64,000 bases of DNA, from positions 36,509,001 through 36,573,000 of the forward strand of contig NC_092587.1 in assembly GCF_047663525.1 (NCBI RefSeq). The letters run 5' to 3'. Below the pieces are notes generated by a model. The model saw only the letters and a program-made list of their open reading frames with translations, was not told the DNA's origin and searched no databases. A program made the position numbers and the translations under genes. This DNA comes from Anas platyrhynchos (lineage: Eukaryota; Chordata; Aves; Anseriformes; Anatidae). Positions 36,498-48,900 of the stretch are shown piece after piece. Positions within the stretch are counted from its first letter, which is position 1; each line of letters begins with the position of its first letter.

Positions 36498-39400
36498 GTT
36501 CTTTAATTTGCTTTTAAAAACCAATCTAACATGCCTTTGAGAAGAAAATAAATGCCTACAGAAATGCGGGTAAGGGCTTAACAGAACATACTGAGTACCT
36601 ATTTTCTTGCAAACTTGAGACTGGAAACTGACTGCTTTTTAAAGGAAAGCCTAGCATCCTTGTAATAATTAGTTTCCAAGAGCTTATACGAAAGATCATA
36701 GAACCATGCAGGAAAACTCTCAGAAATGTACCTGATGTCAGCATGCTCATGGGAAAAGTAACTCACTGATTAATATTCCCCAGGAATACTACTCCCACTT
36801 AATATCCATAGGCCCTTGAATTGAGTTCATCTCTCTAGTGTCTGATCAAGAGAAAATGCAATTGTTTGTCAAACACGCTCTACTTAGCACTATGATGCAG
36901 CACAAGCTGATGTCGCTGTGACGTGCTGACAAAGATAGGTATTTTCCTCCTAGATATTTTGAGGAAATTTAGGCTGGCTGCATCAAGGAACAAGATAGGT
37001 GGCCTTACACTACACGCAATGCTCTTAAAGCATTTTTAGCCTGAGCATGTGAAAAGCAGAAACATGCACATTAAGAGTTTGATTAAATCTGGTAATAGTT
37101 AGTCGTTTGCTGTTTGATACGGTGATTCTGGCTTCTATTCTAAATCCCATGTGCCCCGAGGCAAAGCTGAAACAATCTCTGTCTTGTTCTTACAGGCAAA
37201 AATTGAGAAGATGCTGAGAGACTACACAAAACTATGACAAGAAAAACAGTAGCCAAGACATGAATAAAAGTAATTGCTGAACTTATTTTTTAAAGGGATT
37301 TAATTATCGAGTTCTATGTGGAGAACTATATGGACTATATAGAGGACTGTAGACTTTATGACATTACTAAATCTGTTTGCTTCTCCTCTACTTTTTAGTA
37401 ACAGATATTTTAAAATAGGATTTTATATCTATTTCAAAGCATTTTCTCTGCACACTGCATCAAGGTTTTATCAGGTTTTGGTTAATGAAAAGGTTGTGTT
37501 GGTTTTTAGGTTCTTCTGAAGCCTTTATTAGGGAGCAGTCCTATGTCAGAGCTTTGAATTAAATGCAAAGAACTTGTTTTGCTTCCTAAAGCTCTGATAA
37601 TGTTGAGCACGTTTTCCAAGCATAGTTCAACATTATTGCTATTGCTATGGTTTATATTGGCAGATATCCAAGACAAAACATTACATCTGTCTTGGGCAAA
37701 AGGATCTATCCTACAATCCTCAAGTTTTCTGAAAGTCTCTCTTCTAGAAAATGATTAAGTACACTGTAATACAAAGTTCTTTCAACAGCCATCATCTTTT
37801 CTATTTTTTTTCCCCTTCCTCCCTGATATTCACATACAACTCAGGCTCCACTAGTTCAATACTTAATAGAGCCTGTGAGACAAATATATCTTATTCATGG
37901 TCTTTTAGACATCTTCAAAAATCATTGTCTGGGAAAAAAGAAATCCAATGTCTATGGAATTATCTCTTTTTGTCTTATCTATAGAAATATTACACAACTG
38001 AAGAGATTTCACATGAGAAACTATGTTAAGTAACAGTTTTATTTTGTCTGCAGTCAACTTAGAGTCCCTTCCCACTAGCTACCACCCTTCAGAAGCTTCT
38101 GTATTTTGGCATCTCTTTATGGGATCCCTGGGCCTCCAGAATCACCACCCTTACTATTAGATCATGATAGTAATAGCTGACAACTTCTGGGATTTGTGTT
38201 GTCTTCCAGGAAGCTCGTTACTAATAGCAAGGATGACTCATTTTTGTTTGGGTTCAGCACTTGAATTAGCTTCTCAAAAGGCAGCTAGTCTGTTGTCTAG
38301 AACTTCCTCAAAGCATTGCTGTGGAGATGTTTACTCCATGGCATCCTGAAAAATCAACGAAATCCTTCCATCCCAAGAGAAATGAAAAGTTTAAACCTCA
38401 CTCTGCTACTCTTGGCTCCTACTTTTATGCTCTGAGGTCCTACAGTCGATGCTCCTGGATGGCAAACTCAGACTCGCTTTTGGAGTTTGGCAGACACGAA
38501 TTTCTTGAATCCCACCAGACTACAGAGGGGAAATGAATATCCAGATGAATTTGAATCTGGAGGATCTCCTCTGATCCTAGTCAAATTCAATGACATGCTG
38601 CCAATCATCCCTTTAAAGGGGATATCTGTCATGGGGCAACACTGAAAAATGTAGGAAGCCTTCTCATTTAATTCTAGAGGCTGGCATTAATAAAACCCTT
38701 CTGTGTATAAATGGCATAAAAGGTACCTGCCAGCATCTTCTGAAAATTGTTTTTAGAGTGGGATTTCAGATGCCTATTTAAAGGATGAAAATTTATATGG
38801 GCATACTTTTGATTAAGTGAAAACTTGCTACCATGTGTCAAGACACAAACCAGTAAAAGACAGTGCAAATGATCTCTTCTTGTTCATTGTGACTATTTGC
38901 TTTTATGGCTTTGGATTTTTTTCCCGCTGAAAGCAGCAATATTGAGTTCAAATTTATAAATAGATTTTTCCCCATGGACGGAAGAGTAATAACTCCTTTA
39001 GTGTCATGTCAGATTATACTCTAAGAGTCATGAATTATCATGGCAGTGATATTGTAGTGCATTAGGAGGTAAAATCATAGGGTTGTCAAAGTGTGTTTTC
39101 CTTTTACTGTATGTTCTTGGCTTTTGGGGTGGAATTTAGAGAAAGACATGATGGAGAGAAAGCCAGTTCCCAAAGCTGATCTAAGATTTCAAAGTATTTT
39201 TCAAACTAAGATTTAAAACCTTCATGGCAGAGTAATTTTTGACTGAATTTCCTGGCCTTAGGTTCACCTGTTTTTAAATGCCAAACAAATTTTCTTGTAC
39301 ATATGTGTTGCAAATTTCTAAATCTATACAACTGCTCTTTTAGTTTTATATTTTTCACACTTATAAGAAGACTTTCATGGGTGAAATCTTTCTTGTGCTA

Positions 39401-40432
39401 GAGTTAATTTTACCATTGACATTATAAAATAAAGGATTTACTTTAGGTTATGTTCTCTAACTGCATGGGTAGCAGTATCAAGTAAGGGGAGGGATGAGAA
39501 CTGAGCAGATGCAAGCCTTAAACTTGGCTTCATTATGTAGATGAACAAAATCGTTTAGTCCCAAATTTTCAAAAGGATCCTCTAATTCTCAGTACTTGAC
39601 TATCTAGCTTTAGAAAATCAATCCTACTTCTTCCAAGCAGCAAATAAAGACATGTCTGGAAATCAGGGTTTACATATCTAAAGCTGGGCACACAGAAAGA
39701 CATTCGTTATCAGGATGCATCTAACCCTCAGTATCTCTGTTCCTCAGTTTCCCTCTTTACAAAATAGAGTATTTCCTTAAGGAAATGACAAAGAGGAGTG
39801 GAAATCTAAGACACCATGCAAAAATTCTGCATTTATAGCATGGACTACAGAAAGACTAGGAAATTCCAGAATCAGACTTGCTGAATATAGCATTAAGTTT
39901 GTAGTTTCATTAGACTGGGACACTCAGACATCCAGTTTGACTTACACAAATACAAAGCTAAATCAGAAATGATGTTTCATGAGAAAAAAGTATCTTAAAG
40001 CTCTGTTTCAAATGTATCACTGTATAACACCGTGAAGCACTTCAGTGAGCTAGTGCTTTGAATTTTTTAGATTAACATGAATGTCTCTGTCCACTCTCCT
40101 GCCTCCCTTTTTAGGTCACTTGTTTTCTGCCTGTCATATAAAGGAGTTATTTCCTTTTCTGTCAATTCAGACTGAAAAAAAGAATGACATTATTTAAAAT
40201 GATATTATTAATTTAACTCAGACAAGAACTGAAAACTACTTTTCCAAGACTCAATGTTTTCATGACTTGCAGCTGGTTCTAAAAAGCATGAAGTTCTGTT
40301 TACTTGTGTCTGTCTGTCTTTTCATAGGCATTACTAACATTGGTAGCATTTCCAGAGATGGAGAAGTGGCAGAGAACTACTCTGGGACAGAAGGATTACA
40401 TGTGATTGAGGTGGAGGCCCCTTGGTGTTGTA
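36498..40432. other. Intergenic stretch, no intact gene
   Basis: AT-rich sequence without recognised repeats or intact genes. The only coding hint is the weak IRAK3-like frame at 38165-38346, entered separately. Confidence 0.65.
38165..38346 (+). pseudogene. Weak candidate for a further IRAK3 exon relic
   Basis: The frame reads IADNFWD, then a Pro, then MTHFCLGSALELAS, and later RTSSKHCCGDVYSMA before a stop. Human IRAK3 has SANILLDD, FAMAHFRSHLEHQS, TSSSSKHLW and KTDVYSFG in this order. The match is gapped: about 18 residues between the last two blocks would be missing. The incoming phase also does not fit the exon at 18544-18652. It would follow a 19.5-kb gap. It is compatible with a decayed exon but may be chance. 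Confidence 0.25.
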
Positions 40433-41080
40433 GGGAGGGAGTGATATTGTATAGACTCACTTTAGAATAGAATAAATCTTGTGGTTAAAAATTAATGAGA
40501 ACAAAGTAAATGACATCTTGTTATCTGTTGTCCTTCTGTTATGTCGAAGCATCTTGTTATTTGAAAACATCCCATTGCCTGTTAACCCTCAGTCAGGCTG
40601 AGACTTGAGATAACTTGAGTCAACTGTCTGTTACGTCTTGTTAACTGAGACATCCTGTTATCTGCCGACCCTTAGTTAGGCCGAAAGCCAACTCAGCATT
40701 TTTACAGCTTGGAAAACAACTGATTAAGCAAAAAGTGAAAAGTGTATCATGAGGAAGACCTATAGCCTTCCTCCCAAAGACCACTGCCCACATCCCAAAG
40801 ACCCCGGCCCACAATTCTTGGAAGGCTTTGCGCAAGCGCAAGGACTGATAAGCTAATTAGCATATGAAGCGAGAGTAGGCAGGGTTAGGTAATGAATATG
40901 TATAGGTGCTAATAGAATATTCATTGTTTTGCTGTATAAATATGAGATAGTTTGTCACGTCGAACATGCGCGATAGGTGGAAAGATCCCCCATGCATCCA
41001 GTGCTGCAATAAAGAATATACCACCTAAGGAAATTTTGGCTTTGATCTTTAGATCAGGAGGAGGCAAAAAAGAAGGTCCT
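40433..41080 (+). mobile_element. Solo-type endogenous retrovirus LTR (approximate limits)
   Basis: Promoter-like structure: a TATA box (TATAAAT, 40935-40941) is followed 67 bp later by AATAAA at 41008-41013. This close TATA-to-polyadenylation spacing is typical of a retroviral LTR with a short R region. The upstream (U3) part contains imperfect tandem units with a CATCTTGTTA or CGTCTTGTTA core (about 40514, 40550 and 40635). No gag, pol or env coding sequence lies beside it and no second LTR was seen, so it is probably a solo LTR. I could not fix the TG/CA ends or a target-site duplication. Confidence 0.65.
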
Positions 41081-41762
41081 TCTCTCTTGGGCAGTGCATA
41101 TGAAGGAGGTTCTGGACCATATATGGGAAGGAGCCATGAAACAATGAAAAAGGATTAGGTCTCTTTTAGCTTAGATCAAAATGAAATATATTGTTTATTG
41201 ATTTGATGTATTTTAATATATACCACTTTCCCAAAACATATGTACAAAAAGCATGGGTTACTGTTTTGAAAGGCACACCTACTCTGCAGACAACATCTCA
41301 GAAGCCAGGCAAATTAAGAGCTGCTTTGTCAAAATTACTTAGTGCAAGATTTCTCTGTTGCATTTCAGAGTGTAAAAGTACCAAATTACTCAGTTTTAAA
41401 ACAGAAGGATTCCCCAGTCTTTGTACAAGCACCTACTGCCTTTTGCCTCTCCGTTAACCTGTGTGCTTGTTCTCTGAAGTGGCAGCAAGGCATCCATAGG
41501 GACCCGCAGTGTGACTCGAGCACAGAGCAAAGCAAAGGAAGAGCTGAAATGGGCAGATGAAAAAATTACAGAGGAGGCAAATGAAAACAGAAGTCCAATC
41601 AGAAGTAATTTTATTATTTTGAAAATACACCTAATCAAACAAACTTGATTTAATTCTATGATTAAAATATCCAGAAATCCAGCTATATTCTGGACTGCAT
41701 CAAAAGCAGTGCGGCCAGCAGGGTGAGGAAGGTGATTCTCCCACTCCGCTCTGCTCTTTAGA

Positions 41763-41981
41763 TATTTGGAAGAAATTATTCACTGTGAGGGCGGTGAGGC
41801 CCTGGCACAGGCTGCCCAGAGCAGCTGTGGGTGCCCCATCCCTGGAGGTGCTCAAGGCCAGGCTGGATGGGGCTTTGGGCAACCTGGACTGGTGGGAGGT
41901 GTCCCTGCCATGGCAGGGGGTTGGAGCTGGGTGGGCTTTAAGGTCCCTTCCAACCAAAACCATTCTGTGATTCTGTGATCT
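41763..41981 (+). repeat. CR1 LINE 3'-end fragment
   Basis: A well-preserved sense-strand CR1 end: GGCACAGGCTGCCCAGAGCA, CATCCCTGGAGGTGCTCAAG, GCCAGGCTGGATGGGGCTTT, CCTTCCAACCAAAACCATTC and the terminal TGTGATTCTGTGATC. It lies about 650 bp upstream of the HELB start codon. Confidence 0.95.
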
Positions 41982-42402
41982 ATCAGTGGATAGGGATGAC
42001 CATACAGAAATAGAAGTATGTGACATTTTGTTAAAGATAATAATGCCACATAATAACCTGACAAAATTATCATATTAACTATTGAACAGTGAAAACCAGT
42101 TTGGAACAGGTCGTAAAAACACCTGCTTCCATCACTGAATCACAGGGTTTCTAGTGGGCTTCAGTGACCATCAGCGCTAAACACAATACGGCTTGGTACT
42201 TTATTTTCATCAGTGATGTGCAAGAAAATACAAAACTACTCTTTGGTAAAGTTTCAGAAATGACAAAGATCTGCAGTGTTAAACAGAGACTAAGCAGCTA
42301 AGTAAGCTGGATTGCGATGCAGGGAAGTACAGGTGGTTTTAAAAAAAGGATCTGACAGAAAAATGTTTTAGCTACACACCTGTGCACAGAATTATAGCAT
42401 TT

Positions 42403-42421
42403 GGGGGGGGGGGGGGGGGGG
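42403..42421 (+). repeat. Poly-G tract, 19 bp
   Basis: Nineteen consecutive G residues about 210 bp upstream of the HELB ATG. A second G8 run lies at 42552-42559. Tract length is error-prone in sequencing. Confidence 0.92.
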
Positions 42422-42560
42422 AGGCAGCTAGGCGAAGTGTAATAGGATACACCGGCGATTTTATTTTATTATTTGGAGTTTTTGTGGTTAAGAGTCGTAC
42501 AGAGACATGGAATTACAGTGTAAATTATTAAAAAAAAATAAAAATAAAAAAGGGGGGGGA

Positions 42561-42990
42561 GAGAGCCTCGGGCTTGGCCCCCGTCACCGCCCCTGCCCCG
42601 CCGCCACCGCGGGAGGGCCGGGCGAGGCGCGACATGGCGGCGGCGGGCCGGGGGCCGGCGGCCGAGCTGCGCGGGGTGCTGCTGCCCCCGCGGCGGGACC
42701 CCCGGGGCTCGGAGGACGGGGACTCGGAGGAGGAAGAGGAGGAGGAGGCCGAGGAGGAGCTGCTCTTGGCGGAGGCCGCGCTGCTGGAGGACGCCGGGAG
42801 GGAGATGGCGGCCGCGCTGCCCCCGCGCCGGGCCGGTGAGGGGCGGCGGGGGGCGGGCGGGTCCCGGTTCTCCATCTCCGTGTCCTCCGTGTCCTCCTTG
42901 TCCCCCCGTGTCCCTCCTTGTCCCTCCTTGTCCTGAGGTGGGCGCCCAGCTCCTCCTCCGGGGAGGCCTCTCTGAGGGAGTCGGGCGGCC
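42561..42990 (+). promoter_or_regulatory. CpG-rich HELB 5' region
   Basis: Abrupt G+C and CpG enrichment spans the HELB first exon and the start of intron 1. The start codon sits in GACATGGCGGC, a good Kozak context that also matches the core of a YY1 site. A short minisatellite of CTCC(G/T)TGTCC units follows in intron 1 (42877-42933). I see no TATA box. Confidence 0.7.
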
Positions 42991-45900
42991 CCGGTGCTGA
43001 GACCTTTATATCATTCCTATTTCCTTCTTAATTTTAAAGTAATCAAGCCCAGACTCCCCAGATACTGATTTTGTGATAAGATAAGGTAAAGCAGTACAAA
43101 GTAGTGGTGAATCCCACACAGGTAGCAGAAGGAAGTGTACACACGCAGTCCTATGACCACACATGGCAAAAGTAAAGAAGCATAAAGTTTTCACATTCAA
43201 ATTATGTTTTTATTTTATTTTTTTTAACCTACATGGCATGATAGTTGGCCTTCAAGATTCCCTAGGTCGAGTACTCAGGCTGGTGACACTGGAGCAACTT
43301 GTGCTTAGCAGAAATATTTTATCCATAAGTTGTTTAAAAAAACCTGCTAAATTCAGCTGGGTAGCACGGGGAAAATACACAGAAAAAAATGTCATAGGCC
43401 TAACATCTGCAAACACCGAGGATCTGTGTATTACTAAATGAATGAGGGAGAGAGGATGGACAGAGGGAGCAAGCCAGGTCATGCAAAATGTTACAGGTTA
43501 TTATTTTGGAGCTGTTAGTTGCTTATAATTTTGGCTGGTTCAGCTGCAGGAAATACTTGGTATAGAAATGTGTCCAAAGAGCATGCAGGCACCATGGTAC
43601 AACACTCTGTGACAAAGTTGTTCAGGATTGAATTGCACACCATCTTGGCATAAATGTCATAGTGTTAAACTACATGTTTGTGTCTTTAATTGATTTGATA
43701 AATATTCATAGACATGTTTAATTTTGTAGCTCTCACACCTAGAGAAGCCATTTTCCTACTTGTTTCTGAGGTTGGATGTACTCATTTTTAAATACTACAG
43801 GAAAGACTGAAATTAGGAATTTTATGAAAACCGTGCTTCTTTACTTTTATTACTGTAACTTATCATACAAAAGATAAAAATAAGCTTTGAACAAAACAAA
43901 ATACCCCTTCCAATTAAACCAAACTTTTATTCTTTACAGCTGGCAATAACAGTGGTTTCATTTTTCTTTTTAATGTTTCAGTTGTTATACAAGACAACTC
44001 GAAAGAGGAACATGAAGCAGTTGGACGTTTTCCATTAGTTGGCCCTTGGTGGAAAGTTAATGTTAAAGTTAAAAAAGTGGGGTCAAAGTACTTTGTGCAA
44101 GGATATCCATCGTATTTTCTTCGAACTGATATAGAAGAAAACAACCGACAAGTCTTTTCCCTCTTTCTTAAAGAATGCAAAGTTCCTGATTATTTTAGAG
44201 AACAGTTTTTCACTTGGCTTCCTCCTGAGTGTGCACTGAGTTTTGGAAATCTTGAAGAAAAACTAAAACAATTTCAATATTCACATCCACCAACAGGGAA
44301 GAAACAAGGAGACACCAAGGATTTTGATATCTTACACTATGTTTTGAAATCCGGTAGGTATATCGTGTACCAATTTGTTAGTTTTATAAGCTAATGGTTA
44401 TATCTCTAAGATGCTTTGTTCAAACTGACATGTCTTCATATGAAGTGTATATTCAAAAGAATTTTGAACGTGCAAAAATTCTTGCACATTTTTAAATTTG
44501 AGGGCAGTAGAACGACTGACTGATTGAAGGTGGACATGCAAGGATTTTCCTGAGATCTGTAGGCTTACCGAAGTGGAATTGTCTGTGCTATAGGTGCAAA
44601 GACAGTGGTGTAGATTTCATTGATTTATTCAGACTTACTAAAAATGGCTTCAGCACTGCTTAAACATGGTGGTTATGGGTTTTCGGGCAAATATGTATTC
44701 AGAAATGGTACAGCTGCTTCTTTGTAGCACAAACAGCTAATTACTCAGCTCAGTCCAGATCAGCTACACGGAACAGCCTAGCTGCCTAGGTGTTTTATAA
44801 ACCTGCCCATCAGCAGGCTGTATGGCTGGGGATCTCCGTGTGGAAGCACTAGAGCAGAGATGGTTTGGGACTCCTGATCCTGTTGTGTAGCTGGTTTGAT
44901 GCAAAATCCACTGAAATATGGCAAGTGAAGGCATGTGCTCAGCACTAGCTTTTATTTTGCTCTAATGGTCTGTTTCCATAATGCCACGTTACTGATGCTG
45001 GCAGAGGCTGCCCTGGCGTGGTGCTGTACAGAGCCACTTGGGTAACAGCAGTACCACGGGACTCAGTTCTCTGGTTCAGAGGAGGTCTTCTAAATCCAGC
45101 AGCAGCTGTGCATAAATCTGTACTGTCAGGTTAGGTCTATCCACCACTATGTGCACATCAGTGAAGTCTTCAGTACTTGGCTTACTGGGCAGTGGCAGGT
45201 CAAAAGATGGAGGGGACTGTTTTGGAGGACAGATCGTGCATGATAAAGAGTTCATAAGTCTGCTAGACTTGAGCTGACTTTGCTCCAAATCACATGTGTA
45301 AAGAGAAGAAAAAAATCACAGTTCTATAACATCAGGATTTTTGTTTTGTTTTTGTAATGGTAGAGAAGTTCTTAGCACTTCAGAGCTTTTCATGACCATA
45401 AGGAGAGAGATTGGATCGTATAGTGGGAGGAACTCTGATCTAGTTCGCTGCATGAATTTTAATTCGATATGTAGATCACTTCTGATTGTCTAATACATTT
45501 GTTCTTTTTTGGTGAAGAAGATTACACTTTGCTACAAACTTTTCTCTCTATCATTGAGAAGTAGAAAAAAAATATCCCCCTCCATGCCATGTTGCTATTA
45601 CTACTATAGTCACTTTTTGATTGTCAATTAAATGTTTTGAACTTGAACAATTTGTTCTTCAAGCAATGAAGATATTTTTACCCAACAACAGTGCGTGTTG
45701 ATTCTCCTCTTGAAAATTAATCATTTTCTTCAAAGGGGAAGTGTTTCACTTTTGCATTTCTGTAAGTAAGGTAGTTATAACAAAAAATACGTAACCAAGA
45801 AAAATTGGTAGTTTAAATTTGGAGTTCTGAAGTTTCCCTGACACTTCTGTAAGAATTGTTTTTTTTTTTTTTTTTTTTTTCCTTTTCTTGCCAAGAGATA

Positions 45901-48900
45901 AAACATGTAAAAGTCTCTAAAATTTGTTTTTAAAGTGAGGTGTAGAAGAAATTAGTTTCATTATTCCCCTTTTGCAGATCCCCAGACTGGTACCCACAGA
46001 GGAAAAGTCATAGCTTAAGTTTGGGATCATTGAGAAAGCCAGGGGGGAGCACTATTTTCCTAAATTCCTGCGCTACTCCAATATTATGTCTGTTTTCTTT
46101 TATTTTGGATTTTAATTTTTGTTTTGTATATCTGTATGAAACTTACTTTTAAATAGGAGGGACAGGTGTGGTGAGGTCTGAACTGACTTTCTACAACAGG
46201 CTGTTGCATATGCAGTTTAAACTAAATGTGTAGCTTGTATTTTTCATGTGAGTATATTTAATTTCAGTTTATATCTGTTCACATTTTTTTTTTCTAAGGC
46301 AGTTCAGGGAAAATAGACTTTAAAAGAATTTGAAGAGGATTACAAAAAGTAAGAAAGTGAAAGAAATCAGAGATGCTTTGGATACAGGGGAGACAGAAGG
46401 ATAAAAGCCAGAGTCAGTTTAAATTACCTTTACAAATATTTTTGTATATTGCTTAAAACTTTCTTGGTTTATGGTGCATACAGTTGCAGGCAAGGCAGTA
46501 TTGGTAGCTCTGACTTTTCCGATGATACTGGAGTTCTTGCCAATTCTTCTGCCACGCCATTTTTGCTGTCTTTTGAATATGGTGAGTTGGCAAAGAAGGA
46601 CTGGAAACGATGATACAGATGGTGAGACAGTACATTGTCAAGATGAGATGCTAACAAAATTGGATGCGATATTAAAGAATGAGCCATGGAAACTTGGATT
46701 CAACAGGGTAAGTAATGGTAAGCAGGGTAAAAAGTGTGGTGGTTGTTACATTTGATCTTCATTAGAATACCGTGTTGTTTTGGTTATGTTCAGCTTCTTA
46801 CCTGGGCATTTGTAGGAGGTAAGCCTAGCTCATTTTAAACTGGATGATTTACTGGGCTCAGTTTTACCATTTTTTTCCTCAGTTGGCCTACAGTTAATTT
46901 CTCAAAAGATTTTAAATGTGATCATGTTACAACCTTTTGTTTTGTCTTTTATTTAAAGAATAGAAAATTCCTTAAGGTATATTCCTCAAGTATTTACTTG
47001 AGGTATCAGGTCAAATGTAAGAAAGCTAATTAAAAGCTCAGTTCTACTCTCAATTCTACTTTTCAGCTTTATACCAGCAAATGAGATTTTCTGCTCTTAA
47101 TATATAGAACAGGACCTATGTTTCATAGCAAGGTAGATAAATTATGCTGTAAGAAGTAGTATGAGTCTAGTGTTTTTTAATAATGGGACTTGCAGTTGCT
47201 GTTTACCTTCTTTTCCTTTGCTGACACCAGCTACACTTGCTGTGCGACTTTGCTGCTGCACCTCACCTACCCACACGTGTAGCTCAAATGAGAGGTAAAG
47301 TTTAATAGTTCGGAAATGTAATTCGTTAATCCCTCAGCTCCAGCCCTCCAGTGCTTTCACTGACAGATGTTTTGACTTGCCTTTAGAGACCTACAATTTC
47401 AGAGACTCAGCAATCTGTCCAATCTGTTCCAGTGTGTCACATCCTTTCCTTTAAAAAGCTTTTACTGATGTATTATTTGACTATTCCTTGATGCACGTTA
47501 AACTTGTTTCTCTCTCTCTGTATAACAACATCTGCATTCTCACTGCAGTTTTAAGTCTAAATGTTTTTTTTGTTTTTTTTTCTTGACAGTTCATCTTTTT
47601 TGTATGTCTCAGTATTTCACTGTTTTTCTCTAGTCTCTGTAAAGGTCATGTGTTTCTTGAAGTATCATGATATTCCAAACTGGATATAATATTCTGGTTA
47701 ATGTCTTACCTGTGCTATGTTTCTGCAGTTTGCATCTTGAAATCATGCAAATTAGGAGCACATAAGTTCTCTATAGTTTCTGAGTTTTTTGATTTTTAAA
47801 GTTTCTCGTTTGCACAGAAAGAGAGGAGTTACCATTCCATCCTTTTTTTTTTTTTTTTTTTTATATTTTGCTCTCATATAGCTCGAAAAACATTATGTAC
47901 AGTGTGAAAAATACATGTGCTTTTATAGCCATCCACTCTCTGAATTGCAATTTATATTTACTCAAAGGACTGTTATCCAGCAAGAGGGAAAATAAAATAT
48001 CTGCAATAAATATGTTTGCTTTTATTCTTTTTGGGGAGAAGATTACCTACAGGGAACTGAAACTTTCTTACTGTGAGGCAACATGGGAAGCCTTCCGTCA
48101 GTGTGAACGTCTCCTCCGGCAGATTCCTGACTTGCAGAAGAATGCATTAATTCTGTACGATAAACTCAAGAAACGGTGTAGAGAAATGGGACACACATAT
48201 GAAGATCAAGATGAATTAACTAATTTTGTATCTAAAGATATGTCCATTGAGCATGCTTGGCAATCTCTTGAATTTTTGAAAGACGAGAAGATCGTGATCA
48301 GGGAGAAAAAACTCGTGTTTCTGCCTCATCTTTACAAATCTGAAAGAGACATTGCAATGTATATAGGTCGTCTGCTGTCAAACTGCTCGTGGCAACTGAA
48401 TGTTGACGCGAGAAAGATACTTAACACTTTTGAGACGTCAGGAGAAACGGCAGATGATGAAATGAATGCTGTCTCGGCTCATGAAATGGAACACCTGAAG
48501 GAAGATAATCCAGGCAATCACAACTGTGAAAATCCACAGATGGAGTCCACAGCTGGCACCCAAAGTAAGGGAGAGGTAGATATAGATCAGGTGACTGCTA
48601 TAGAAAAAATTTGTTCTAATCCTGTCACAATCATAAGTGGAAAAGGTGGCTGCGGGAAGAGCACAGTTGTTAGCTGCCTTTTTAGTCACTTAAAGCAGGT
48701 AGAAAAAGAAGTGGAAGCTGCTTCTAAGGACTTTGAAGGAGACCTGGACGCATCTGAGGAATGGGGCACCTTTGATCATCACTCGGAGTCAGAGAACACT
48801 GGCACAAAGAATTGTTTGAACATACTATTGACCGCACCTACAGGGAGAGCAGCAAGCCTTTTGAGTGAAAAAACCAGGCTTCCTGCATACACTCTGCATC

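Larger units (their letters stand above)
41081..42560. other. HELB 5' flank
   Basis: Non-coding sequence between the LTR and the HELB CpG-rich start. It contains a CR1 end at 41763-41981 and a 19-G run at 42403-42421. The transcription start is not visible. An ATG at 42507 is out of frame with the HELB start and would be an upstream ORF only if it is transcribed. Confidence 0.7.

Noticed and set aside
36171-36524. Open frames of 106-117 codons on both strands over the purine array
   Set aside because: Pure translations of a simple repeat.
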